A stretch of DNA of 64,000 nucleotides from assembly GCA_963767565.1 (NCBI GenBank), contig CAVYEG010000017.1, positions 1 to 64,000 of the forward strand. The letters are read 5' to 3'. Under the pieces are notes generated by a model that saw only the letters and a program-made list of their open reading frames with translations, had not been told where the DNA came from and searched no databases. The DNA comes from Palsa-504 sp963767565 (GTDB lineage: Bacteria > Actinomycetota > Actinomycetes > Streptosporangiales > Streptosporangiaceae). The translations under genes and the position numbers were made by a program. The number at the start of each line of letters is the position of its first letter. Positions within the stretch are counted from its first letter, which is position 1. This document shows, in pieces, positions 26,479-34,003 of the stretch.

Positions 26479-27943
26479 CCGGGCCAGCGCTCGAGGCGGC
26501 GAACCTGGTGAAGGTGTACCCGGCGGGCGGCTTCGGCGGGCAGGCCAAGGCCGCCCTGGCCGGGGTGTCGCTCAGCCTGCCGGAGGGCGGCTGCCTGGGC
26601 GTGGTCGGCGAGAGCGGGTGCGGCAAGTCCACCCTGGCCCGGCTGCTGGTGGGACTGGAACGGCCCACGGCCGGGACCGTCACGGTGCAGGGCAGGCCGC
26701 TGGCCGGCTACCCGCGGCCTGAGCTGGCCCGCAGGCTGCAGCTGGTCTCGCAGGACCCCTTCTCCTCGCTGAACCCTCGGCTGACCGCGGGCCGGGCTCT
26801 CACCGAGGTCCTGCGGGTGCACCGGCGGGTGGCCGGCAAGGAGCAGGCCGCCGCGCGGGTGACCGAGCTGCTTGACCTGGTGGCGCTGGGCGCGCGGTTC
26901 GCCGGCCGGCTGCCGCACGAGATGTCAGGCGGGCAGGCCCAGCGGGTGGCGATCGCCCGCGCGCTGGCCGCCGAGCCGCAGATCCTCATCCTGGACGAGC
27001 CGACGTCGGCCCTGGACGTCTCGGTCCGGGCCGGCATCGTGAACCTGCTGGCCAGGCTGCGCCGGGAACTGTCGCTGTCGTACCTGTTCATCAGCCACGA
27101 CATGGCGGTGATCCGTCAGCTCAGCGACCGGATCGGGGTGATGTACCAGGGCCGGTTCACCGAACGCGGCCCCTGGCAGGCAGTGCTGTCCGCCCCGTTG
27201 CACCCGTACACCCGGGCGCTGCTGGCCGCGGTACCCGAGCCGCAGCCGGACGGCAGCCTGCTGGCCGGCGCGGCCGCGGATCAGCCGCGGGAGGCGGGTG
27301 CTCCGGCCGAGGCCGGGACCGGCTGCCCGTACCTGCCGCGGTGCCCGATCAGCATCAGCCGGTGCCGGACGGAGGACCCGCCGCTGGCGATGATCGCCGC
27401 GGAGCACGAGGCCGCCTGCTTCCGCGCAGGTCCTGACCCGGCCCAGACGGAGCCGGAGATCCGGGCCGCGACCGCCGCCGACGCCGGCGCCATGGCGGAG
27501 GTGTTCGTGGCCGCCTGGCGGCAGGCTTACCCCGGCGTGGTCCCCGATGCCGTGCTCGCGGCGCTTGATCACGACCAGACGGCCCGCTGGCTGACCGGCC
27601 TGATCGACCAGCGGGCCGAGGGCGATACCGATGTCGCCGTGCGGCAAGACCAGGTCATCGGCTTCGTCCGGTACGGCACCAAGCCGGAGGAACCGGGCGG
27701 CTACGTGTTCGGGCTTTACGTGCATCCGGCCCAGGCCGGCCAGGGGCCGGCCAGATGCTGCTGCGGCACGCGGAGCAGCGGCTGCGCGAGCGGGGCTCGG
27801 ACACGGTCGCACTGCACGTCTTCGAGGCCAACGAACGAGCCAGGCGGCTGTATGCCAAGGCCGGATACGCGGCCGACGGCAGCACGCGGGTCGAGCCGGA
27901 GTACGAGGCGACCGAGATACGGCTGGTCAAGGCGCTGTCGTGA
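26475..27943 (+). CDS. Peptide ABC transporter ATPase (DppF type) fused to a GNAT acetyltransferase domain, with frameshift
   Basis: Residues 1 to about 320 form the second importer ATPase: Walker A GESGCGKST, Q-loop VSQDPFSSLNPR, signature EMSGGQAQRVAIARALAAEP, Walker B ILILDEPTSALDV, and the C-terminal CPYLPRCPISISRCRTEDPPL. With no stop codon, the frame continues into a GNAT domain (IRAATAADAGAMAEVFVAAWRQAYPG, then VIGFVRYG and GLYVHPAQAGQG). Near 27748 the frame breaks. Adding one G to the GGGG run restores GAGQMLLRHAEQRLRERG and FEANERARRLYAKAGY, and the protein ends at 27943. Without repair, the frame runs to 28205 as nonsense. GTG 26475 overlaps the DppD stop by four bases. The acetyltransferase substrate is unknown. 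Confidence 0.88.
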
Positions 27944-29142
27944 CACCTTCTCCGGCTACTTCACCGCGGCTGACGGCGAGCTACCAGGGGTTGCCGCAGC
28001 ACCGCGCCGGCGCGTACCCGGCGGTGTCGCGGCTGCTGCTGAGCCAGCTGGCCGGCGGGTTCCCGCCTGCCGCCGCCGTTCAGGTGGGCACGCCGGCGGG
28101 CAGCCCCTATGCGGCGGCCGGCGGCTGGGCCAGGCTGGCCGGCGCGGCCGGCGCAGCTGGTGCAGTCGGTACGGCCGGCACGCCCGGCGGACCCGTCCCG
28201 GCTGACGCCGGCACGCGGTTCGACCTGGCCTCGCTGACCAAGGTGGTGGTGACGCTGCCGCTGGTGCTGCTGCTGCACCAGCGAGGCCGGTGGAGCATCG
28301 ACGACCCGGTGGCCCGCTGGCTGCCCGGAGCGCCGAGGTCGCCGGTCACCATCAGCGACTGCCTGCTGCACGCGGCCGGGCTGGTGCCGCACCGGCCCTA
28401 CCACGCCACCTGCGCCGGGCCGGCCGAGATCCGGCGGGCGGTCATCGCCGAGCTGGCCGATGCCGTTCCCGGCCCGGTCAGCTACAGCGACCTGGGTTTC
28501 ATGCTGCTCGGCTGGGCCGTGGAGGAGTGCGCCGGCCAGCCGCTGGACGAACTGGCTGACCGCGAGGTACTCGGGCCGCTCGGCATGACCTCGACCGGCT
28601 ACCGGCCGCAGGTCCCGCTCGAGCGCGTCGCGGCCACCGAGGCCGACGGGGATCAGCGGTCCGGCACGGGCGTGGTCTGGGGCGAGGTGCACGACGGCAA
28701 CGCCTTCGCGCTGGGCGGGATCAGCGGGCATGCCGGGCTGTTCGGAACGGCCGCTGACCTGGGCCGGTTCGCGACCGCGCTGCTCACGCCGGACCGGCAC
28801 CCGGTGCTCAGCGCCGGGACGCTCGCGCTGATGACGGCCCGGCGGGCGGGCGCGGGCGCCGAGGCGCGCGTGCTGGGCTGGCGGCTGGACCCGGAAGCCT
28901 GGGGTCGCTGGCCGGGCGGGACGATCTGGCATACCGGCTTCACCGGCACCTCGCTGCTGGTCGCGCCGGCGCTTGACGTCGCGGTGGTGCTGCTGACCAA
29001 CGCGGTGCACCCGGTCCGGCGACTGGAGGCGACCTCGGCCCTGCGAGCCAGCCTGCACCGCGCCATCCGCGCGGCCCTGGACTATCCCGGAGCTGACTAT
29101 CCGGAAGCAGATTACCCCGGATCGGATAGTCCGGATTCGTAG
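27940..29142 (+). CDS. Serine hydrolase, beta-lactamase/penicillin-binding-protein-like
   Basis: A 400-residue protein of the beta-lactamase (class C-like) serine hydrolase family. The catalytic SLTK motif lies at 98-101, the tyrosine motif is YSD (in PVSYSDLGFMLLGWAVE) and the third motif is HTGFTG. There is no signal peptide, so it should act in the cytoplasm, unlike true beta-lactamases or DD-peptidases. GTG 27940 overlaps the stop of the repaired GNAT frame by four bases. As the last gene of the muropeptide-import operon it may trim the peptide stem or an ester/amide of imported wall fragments; this is inference. The C-terminus carries four degenerate 15-bp repeats (29080-29139) encoding DYPGA-like units. 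Confidence 0.88.
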   Translation: MTPSPATSPRLTASYQGLPQHRAGAYPAVSRLLLSQLAGGFPPAAAVQVGTPAGSPYAAAGGWARLAGAAGAAGAVGTAGTPGGPVPADAGTRFDLASLTKVVVTLPLVLLLHQRGRWSIDDPVARWLPGAPRSPVTISDCLLHAAGLVPHRPYHATCAGPAEIRRAVIAELADAVPGPVSYSDLGFMLLGWAVEECAGQPLDELADREVLGPLGMTSTGYRPQVPLERVAATEADGDQRSGTGVVWGEVHDGNAFALGGISGHAGLFGTAADLGRFATALLTPDRHPVLSAGTLALMTARRAGAGAEARVLGWRLDPEAWGRWPGGTIWHTGFTGTSLLVAPALDVAVVLLTNAVHPVRRLEATSALRASLHRAIRAALDYPGADYPEADYPGSDSPDS

Positions 29143-29401
29143 GAGTTGCGGGTGCCATCGGCCCGGCGGCATCCTCCTCGACCAGGACCAGGCCGCGACC
29201 TAGCACGGCGGCCAGCTCGCCCGGTACGCGGTCCGGGCGGAACTTCAGCCGGCCGCCCGCCACAGGCGCGTGAGAGCCGCCGCATCGCAAGCAGTGGCCG
29301 ATCTGATCACCTGACCTCCTAGAGCCGACCTGCCTTCGTTGGTCCCGCGCCACCTGCGGCCGTGCTGACCCGCGCGGGACCTGCATGGTAGCGGCAGCCT
29401 G
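29143..29401. other. Intergenic region, possible coding remnant
   Basis: No intact gene is seen. On the minus strand about 29165-29275 reads GRLKFRPDRVPGELAAVLGRGLVLVEEDAAG with actinobacterial-looking codon use but no start or end, so it may be a remnant of a lost gene. The stretch separates convergent transcripts (serine hydrolase on +, VapC on -). Confidence 0.3.
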
Positions 29402-29779
29402 TCAGAGGGCGATCAATCGAACGGCCGGGTCCAGGACCCGGAGATCGCCAGGATCGGATGTGACGATGTGCTGGTTGCTACGGCGTGCACAAATCACGAC
29501 GTGGGCGTCTGCTATATCGGAGGTCCCGCTGGCGGCCAGCAGCCTGCCGGCATTCGTCGCATCTACCCGGTCCAGGGCGATGACGTCGGTGGCCGGCTGC
29601 CGGGCCAGACGGGCGAGCCGGACTTGCCGGTCAGGCCGGCGGATCGCCTGGGCGAGCGCGGTGGCGGGGATCGTGACGCGGGCGCCGGTCTCGCGTGCGC
29701 GGGCTAGGAGCATCACCACACGGCGGTCATTACGATCCAGGGCGATCAGTCCGCCCGCGTCGAGGGTGACGCCCGGCAT
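29402..29779 (-). CDS. vapC: VapC-like PIN-domain toxin
   Basis: A 125-residue PIN-domain ribonuclease. The first acidic residue lies in VTLDAGGLIALDRND, and the later pair is seen in TSDIADAHVVICAR and HIVTSDPGDLRVLDP. The segment ATALAQAIRR replaces the usual acidic residue of the second motif, as in a recognisable actinobacterial PIN subgroup with Q or A there. Length is normal. ATG 29779 overlaps the stop of the upstream antitoxin remnant by one base. Because that antitoxin is broken, the toxin may be orphaned, silent, or held by another antitoxin. Confidence 0.85.
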   Translation of the reverse strand: MPGVTLDAGGLIALDRNDRRVVMLLARARETGARVTIPATALAQAIRRPDRQVRLARLARQPATDVIALDRVDATNAGRLLAASGTSDIADAHVVICARRSNQHIVTSDPGDLRVLDPAVRLIAL

Positions 29780-29937
29780 CAGGCAGCCGGCCTACTCGCA
29801 GAGCTGACACCGAGGATCTCGTCGGCCCAGCTGCGTTCCTCGTCCGAGAGCCCGCCGCCAGTTTCCCGCAAGGCTTCAGCGAGCTAGCGGGCGACCGGGC
29901 GGTTCTGCCGTTCCGCGCGATATTTCCCGGCGGCTAA
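29779..29937 (-). pseudogene. Broken VapB-like antitoxin
   Basis: The frame directly upstream of vapC reads KYRAERQNRPVAR, then an in-frame TAG, then LAEALRETGGGLSDEERSWA and DEILGVSSASRPAA. This is the C-terminal half of a ribbon-helix-helix VapB antitoxin. The TAG (at about 29886) splits it. The DNA-binding N-terminus is missing, because the upstream bases are occupied by the divergent tenA gene start. The original TGATG junction with vapC is preserved. So the antitoxin has lost its 5' end and gained a nonsense codon. Confidence 0.6.
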
Positions 29938-29946
29938 GGTGCGGTC

Positions 29947-30657
29947 ATGGAGACCTCACCAGCGGCGCGTACGGACCGGGCCTTCTCGGCCCGGCTGCGG
30001 GACCGGTGCGATCGCATCTGGGCCGACCTGCATGCGCACCCTTTCCTGAGCGAGCTGGCCCGGGGAACATTGCCGCTCGACCAGTTCCGTTTCTTCCTCG
30101 AGCAGGACCTGCTGTTCCTGCCCGCCTTCGCCCGGTGCCTGGCCTTGGGCGCGGCCAGGTCGGCCAGCGACGCGGATCTTGAGTTCTTCACCAGGCAGCT
30201 GGACGGGATCATCCGGCTGGAGATCCCGAGTAACCGCAGGCTCCTGGCCCAGGTGGTCAGCCTGGGAGCCGAGGATCGGGGCGGCGCGCGGGGCATGGCC
30301 CCGGCCAACGTGGCCTACACTAGCTTCCTGCTGGCCACCGCCGCGGCGGGCGGCCCGCTGGAAATCACCGCGGCCATCTTGCCGTGCTCCTGGAGCTACA
30401 TCGAAATCGCTGCGGGGCTGAAGGACGAGATCGCCGATCATCCCGTGTACTCGGACTGGGTGGCCTTCTACCTTCAGCAGGAGGAGGCGGATCTCGTCCT
30501 GAACATGCGCGAGACCTTCGACGACATGACCCGGGTCGGGGCGGTCAGCGACGAGAAGCGCGAGCAGCTGGCCGGGATCTTCATGATGAGCTCACGGCTC
30601 GAGGGCAGGTTCTGGGAGATGGCCTACACCCTGGACCAGTGGCCTGACCTCGGCTAG
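29947..30657 (+). CDS. tenA: TenA-family thiaminase II / aminopyrimidine hydrolase
   Basis: A 236-residue all-helical TenA protein. Members hydrolyse thiamin breakdown products (aminomethylpyrimidine) for vitamin B1 salvage. The family residues are visible: Asp in FLEQDLLFLPAFAR (B. subtilis Asp44), Tyr in VAYTSFLL, the Cys-x3-Tyr pair in LPCSWSYIEIA (Cys135/Tyr139), and the glutamate in RFWEMAY near the C-terminus. All key positions are present, so activity is likely. No other thiamin gene or TPP riboswitch is seen nearby. It is divergent from the broken vapB and converges with the ArsR gene. Confidence 0.92.
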   Translation: METSPAARTDRAFSARLRDRCDRIWADLHAHPFLSELARGTLPLDQFRFFLEQDLLFLPAFARCLALGAARSASDADLEFFTRQLDGIIRLEIPSNRRLLAQVVSLGAEDRGGARGMAPANVAYTSFLLATAAAGGPLEITAAILPCSWSYIEIAAGLKDEIADHPVYSDWVAFYLQQEEADLVLNMRETFDDMTRVGAVSDEKREQLAGIFMMSSRLEGRFWEMAYTLDQWPDLG

Positions 30658-30765
30658 CCGCGTCAGTCCGCGGGGGGCTCGGGGACGAGGGCCTCGTGCC
30701 AGTCGCGGATAACCCATTTCCGGACAATTCCGTGCCTCCCCGGCTCATCGTCGCGCACCGCGCAG

Positions 30766-31152
30766 CTAGCCCGCGGCCGAGCTGGCTGCGCGGTCGTCGG
30801 CGCGGGCTGCCCGGTCGGCTTCGACCAGGTCCCGGGCGACCTGCAGGGACGACGCCCACATCTGGTCCAGGAACTCCCGCAGGGCCGCCAGCCCCTCCGG
30901 GCGAGCCCGGTACAGGCGGCGGGTCGCCACGCGCCGTTCGGCCAGCAGACCGGCGTTCTTGAGCACGGTGAGATGCTGGCTAACGGCGGTCCTGGTCACC
31001 TCGAAGCAGCCCGCGATCTCGCCCGCGGACAGCTCGGTCCCGGCCACCAACCGGAGGATGGCGCGGCGGCGCGGCTCGGCCAGGGCGCGCAGCGCCTCGT
31101 CCATGTCCTGTTCCCGATCGTGCATGACCGCCTCGCCGCTAACGTCCGGCAT
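30766..31152 (-). CDS. ArsR-family transcriptional regulator
   Basis: A 128-residue winged-helix regulator. The core is ALRALAEPRRRAILRLVAGTELSAGEIAGCFEVTRTAVSQHLTVL-type helix-turn-helix followed by the wing RRLYRARPEGLAAL and a helical tail (LREFLDQMWASSLQVARDL). There is no metal-binding cysteine pair, so it belongs to the non-metal group that often controls SRPBCC proteins. ATG 31152 lies inside the operator palindrome; the ATG at 31125, after GCGAGGCGG, is a good alternative. Autoregulation is likely. Confidence 0.9.
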   Translation of the reverse strand: MPDVSGEAVMHDREQDMDEALRALAEPRRRAILRLVAGTELSAGEIAGCFEVTRTAVSQHLTVLKNAGLLAERRVATRRLYRARPEGLAALREFLDQMWASSLQVARDLVEADRAARADDRAASSAAG

Positions 31153-31168
31153 CGCTAACGTTAGCGAT
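31137..31168. promoter_or_regulatory. ArsR operator
   Basis: ATCGCTAACGTTAGCGAT at 31151-31168 is an 18-bp perfect palindrome, and a half copy CGCTAACGT sits 16 bases to the left at 31137-31145. It covers the upstream start codon of the ArsR regulator. ArsR dimers bind such imperfect 12-2-12 palindromes, so this is the probable autoregulatory site. Confidence 0.65.
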
Positions 31169-31198
31169 CGCTGGCATTTGAGGTCAAGCCGCGGACGG

Positions 31199-31912
31199 TC
31201 ACGGGATCAGCCCGAACACCGTCGCCGGCGAGCCGGACCCGGCCCGGATCCGGAAGCCGCCGATGACGATCCAGGCGCCGGCCGGCGGCAGCTGGCTCAG
31301 CCCGCACAGGTTCTCCAGGTGCATCCGGTGCTCCCGCAGCAGCACCCGGTTGGCGGCGAAGGAGGTGTCGGCGCCCGGATCGATGCCCATGGTGTCGATC
31401 CCGAGGACCCGGATCGCGCGCTGCTCGATCAGCCAGCGGGCGGCTCCGGCGCCGAAACCCGGGTAGTGCAGGCGCTCTTCGGCGTCCGCGTTGAGGTAGG
31501 CCGCCGGATCCTGCCACCGGTCCTCGAAGCCGGTCCACATGATCACGGCGCTGCCCGGCGGGATCGGCCCGAATGCGGTCTCCCACTGCCTGATATCCGG
31601 CACCGCCAGGGTGAAGTCGGGATCCCGGGCGGCGGCGGCCCGTACGTCGAGCACGACCGCGGGCCGGAAGAAGTCGCCGGGGTCCAGCTCGTCCGCGGCC
31701 GGCTGGCCGGGGCCGAAGTGCGCGGGCGCGGCCCAGTGCGTGCCGGTCTGCTCACCGAACCCGAGCGACTGCAGGTAGTAGCCGTCCCGGTCGATGCTGG
31801 CCGCCGGGCGGATCTCGATCGGCTGATCACCAGGGAAGATCGGCGTGCCGGCGTCGAGCACATGGCTGAGGAAGACCACCCGGCTGAAGCCGAACGGGGC
31901 AGTGCTGGTCAC
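31199..31912 (-). CDS. Cyclase-family (KynB-like) hydrolase with altered metal site
   Basis: A 237-residue member of the cyclase family, which includes kynurenine formamidase (KynB). Seen: LSHVLDAGTPIFPGDQPIEI, then EQTGTHWAAPAHF where the family normally has HxGTHxDAPxH, then VIMWTGFEDRWQDP, GFGAGAARWLIEQ, VLGIDTMGIDPG and HRMHLENLCGL. Two of the three metal ligands of the HxxxHxD motif are changed (His to Gln, Asp to Ala). Some family members carry Gln at the first place, but Ala at the last is odd. Start GTG 31912, 31 bases after the kinase-like gene. The substrate is unknown. Confidence 0.85.
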   Translation of the reverse strand: MTSTAPFGFSRVVFLSHVLDAGTPIFPGDQPIEIRPAASIDRDGYYLQSLGFGEQTGTHWAAPAHFGPGQPAADELDPGDFFRPAVVLDVRAAAARDPDFTLAVPDIRQWETAFGPIPPGSAVIMWTGFEDRWQDPAAYLNADAEERLHYPGFGAGAARWLIEQRAIRVLGIDTMGIDPGADTSFAANRVLLREHRMHLENLCGLSQLPPAGAWIVIGGFRIRAGSGSPATVFGLIP

Positions 31913-31943
31913 CGGGCCGGCCTGGACCGGCCGGTCGCCCGCA

Positions 31944-33497
31944 TCAGGACTCGCCTGGACCGTCCGGGCTCGCCTCGTCGGCGGGCGCGGTCCATCCCTG
32001 GCTGGCGCCCGGGATGAATCCGGCCTGCCGGTCGCGGCCCGCGGCACCCGCCCGGCCCGGCGCGCCTGCCGAGTTAGCCGGGATGACGCGGGCGGGCTGA
32101 GTCCCGGTCGGCGGCCGCCTGGGCAGGCCGCCGGCGGTCGGCTCGGCCGCGGTCAGGCTGACCGGGCCTGGTACCTCGCCGGCGGTCCGGGTCCAGCGCG
32201 ACTCGACGTCGTCGAAGATGGGCAACCCGCGAGACCTGGCCTGGCTGTCGGCCTGCGGCAGCACCACGCCCGGGCCCCCGTTCGGAGCTTCGGGCCGGGC
32301 CGGCCCGGCCAGCCGGGCGGCCGGCGGCTCGGCGCGCCGGGGGGCCTGCGGGGTGCGGGCTGACCAGGCCGGGTCGCGCGGCGTGGCCGGGACCTCCGGC
32401 TGGCTCGGCCGCACCGCGGGAAAGGCCGCCGGGGTTACCGCGGCGGGGCCCAGGCCAGCGGCGGCCAGGCCGGGATCCGCGGCGGCCGCGTAGGGGGTCA
32501 GGATCTCGTCGGGCAGCCAGACGAGCGCGGTAAGACCGCCGAGCTCAGGCTGGTTCAGCCGGACCCTGATCCCGTGCCGGGCCGCGAGCCGTCCGACCAC
32601 CAGCAGGCCCATCCACTTGGGCACGTCGATATTGCCCGGCGGGGGGTTGTCCAGCTGGTGGTTGGCGTAGGCCATGTCCTTGGCGGACATGCCAATGCCC
32701 CGGTCGGTGATATCGAGCAAGGCACCGCCGGTGGCCAGGATCTGGCCCTTGATCGCAATCGGCATCTCGGCCGCCGAGAACGACGCCGCGTTCTCGGTCA
32801 GCTCGACCAGCAGGTGCACCAGGTCGTTGACGGCCGGGCCGCGCACCGCGACCTCGGCCTGGATGTCGGCCGTGGCACGTTCGGAGTCTTCGACCTCGGC
32901 CAGCGCGGCCCGGACCAGCTGAGCCAGCCGCACCGGCTGGTTCCAGACCGGCGCAGGATGGTGACCGGCCAGGACGAGCAGGTTCTCCGCGTTGCGGTGG
33001 ATGCGGACCGCGATCCGGTTCAGCTTGGACAAGCTGGCCCGGCGCTGCCCGTCCGGCTCCCCGCGCTCGAGGTCCTCGATCAGGCGGATCTGGCGTTCCA
33101 CCAGAGCCTGGCTGCGGTGGGACAGGTTGGCCAGGCTGTGGCTGACCCGGTCACCGTCGACGGCGACGGCCGCGGGCCGCGGCGCTTCCCGGTTCGCGAA
33201 GTCGAAGACGGGCGGCGCCGGCTCCGGCCGCGGCGCAAGGGCCGGAGCAGGCGGGGGAACGGCCACGAGCGGGGCTACGGCAGCGGGGACGGTCAGGCCG
33301 CGGCCCGGCTCGGGCGAGAACACGCCGGCCGCGGCGGCGTGAGACGGCACCGGGAGCACCCGGTCGGCACCGAAGGCCTGTCGCTCGGCATGACCATGGG
33401 CACTCTCGCCCCGGGTCCTGATCAGGTCCACAGCCATCAGTGCGGCTACCACCAGGACCAGAGCCACGAAGAAAATCTGGCTGAGCATGCCACTCAC
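31944..33497 (-). CDS. Sensor-histidine-kinase-like ATPase without a sensor domain
   Basis: A 517-residue protein with one N-terminal membrane helix (LSQIFFVALVLVVAALMAVDLI), a Pro/Ala-rich linker, then a kinase core. The dimerisation segment is LANLSHRSQALVERQIRLIEDLE, with a histidine where actinobacterial NIT/CvnA-type kinases have Arg or His. The ATPase has an N-box LVELTENAASFS, G1 ITDRGIGMS and G2 GLLVVGRLAARHGI. The C-terminal 180 residues are disordered and proline-rich. The extracellular sensor found in NIT-domain kinases is absent. No response regulator or conservon genes (roadblock, DUF742, GTPase) are next to it. GTG 33497 overlaps the stop of the 41-residue ORF upstream by four bases. 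Confidence 0.82.
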   Translation of the reverse strand: MSGMLSQIFFVALVLVVAALMAVDLIRTRGESAHGHAERQAFGADRVLPVPSHAAAAGVFSPEPGRGLTVPAAVAPLVAVPPPAPALAPRPEPAPPVFDFANREAPRPAAVAVDGDRVSHSLANLSHRSQALVERQIRLIEDLERGEPDGQRRASLSKLNRIAVRIHRNAENLLVLAGHHPAPVWNQPVRLAQLVRAALAEVEDSERATADIQAEVAVRGPAVNDLVHLLVELTENAASFSAAEMPIAIKGQILATGGALLDITDRGIGMSAKDMAYANHQLDNPPPGNIDVPKWMGLLVVGRLAARHGIRVRLNQPELGGLTALVWLPDEILTPYAAAADPGLAAAGLGPAAVTPAAFPAVRPSQPEVPATPRDPAWSARTPQAPRRAEPPAARLAGPARPEAPNGGPGVVLPQADSQARSRGLPIFDDVESRWTRTAGEVPGPVSLTAAEPTAGGLPRRPPTGTQPARVIPANSAGAPGRAGAAGRDRQAGFIPGASQGWTAPADEASPDGPGES

Positions 33498-33619
33498 ATC
33501 TTGTCGATGGCCGGCCGCAGGTACGCGACGCGGCCCCTGACGTCGTGCCGGATCCGGCGCGGATCGGGGTGCCCGGCCTGCCGGGCCACCGGGAATCCAC
33601 CCGGCAGCGCGTTCAGCAT
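33494..33619 (-). CDS. 41-residue small protein coupled to the kinase-like gene
   Basis: A short ORF (ATG 33619 to TGA 33494) encodes a 41-residue basic peptide that starts MLNALPGGFPV and ends RVAYLRPAIDKM. It has a strong ribosome site, AGGGGAGGG, six bases upstream. Its stop overlaps the kinase GTG by four bases (ATGTGA). The kinase start itself has no ribosome site of its own outside this ORF. It may be a real small protein or a leader peptide that couples translation. No family recognised. Confidence 0.5.
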   Translation of the reverse strand: MLNALPGGFPVARQAGHPDPRRIRHDVRGRVAYLRPAIDKM

Positions 33620-34003
33620 GGCACCCTCCCCTAGCGACCTATTCCGGGCGCCGACGGTCAGTCGCCGCCACTCTAACGGCTAACCAGGCGGCATGCCTGA
33701 TATGGACGGAAACTTTCCTATCTACGACGCCGGCCGTCGAAGCTTTCGGCTCACTAAGCTTAACCCGCCCCGCTGAACTCATGCCTCGACTGTCCGCTTC
33801 AGCTGCGGAATGGCGTCCCGGTGCCGCTGACCATGGCGGCCGGCACTGCAGTTACGCGAAAAGCATGATCGAATATCAACAGCGGAATGACTTTTCCAGG
33901 CGGGTCCCGTACAGGGTCCTGCGGCATCGCTTCGTGACCAGACTTTCGCCCGGATAAATGGTACGTAGGCTGGCAGAACCACTACAGCCTCGCCGGTCCT
34001 GGC
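33620..34003. other. Intergenic region, no gene seen
   Basis: This is the 384-base gap between the end of the amino-acid permease gene and the small ORF, both read leftward. It is less GC-rich than the genes and should hold the promoter for the kinase operon. AAGCTT occurs twice, at 33739-33744 and 33755-33760. No convincing ORF, promoter consensus or terminator is seen. Confidence 0.4.

Noticed and set aside
30663..30758. Short ORF after the ArsR gene (31 residues, starting VRDDEPG)
   Set aside because: It begins 8 bases after the ArsR stop and ends opposite the tenA end. It could be a remnant, but no ribosome site or family supports it as a gene.
31944..33497. Conservon (cvn) operon
   Set aside because: The kinase resembles CvnA, but no roadblock, DUF742 or GTPase genes follow.
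33779..33982. 67-residue minus-strand ORF in the kinase/permease gap
   Set aside because: Codon use is not that of the neighbours, composition is unusual (Cys, Ser, His) and no ribosome site is present.
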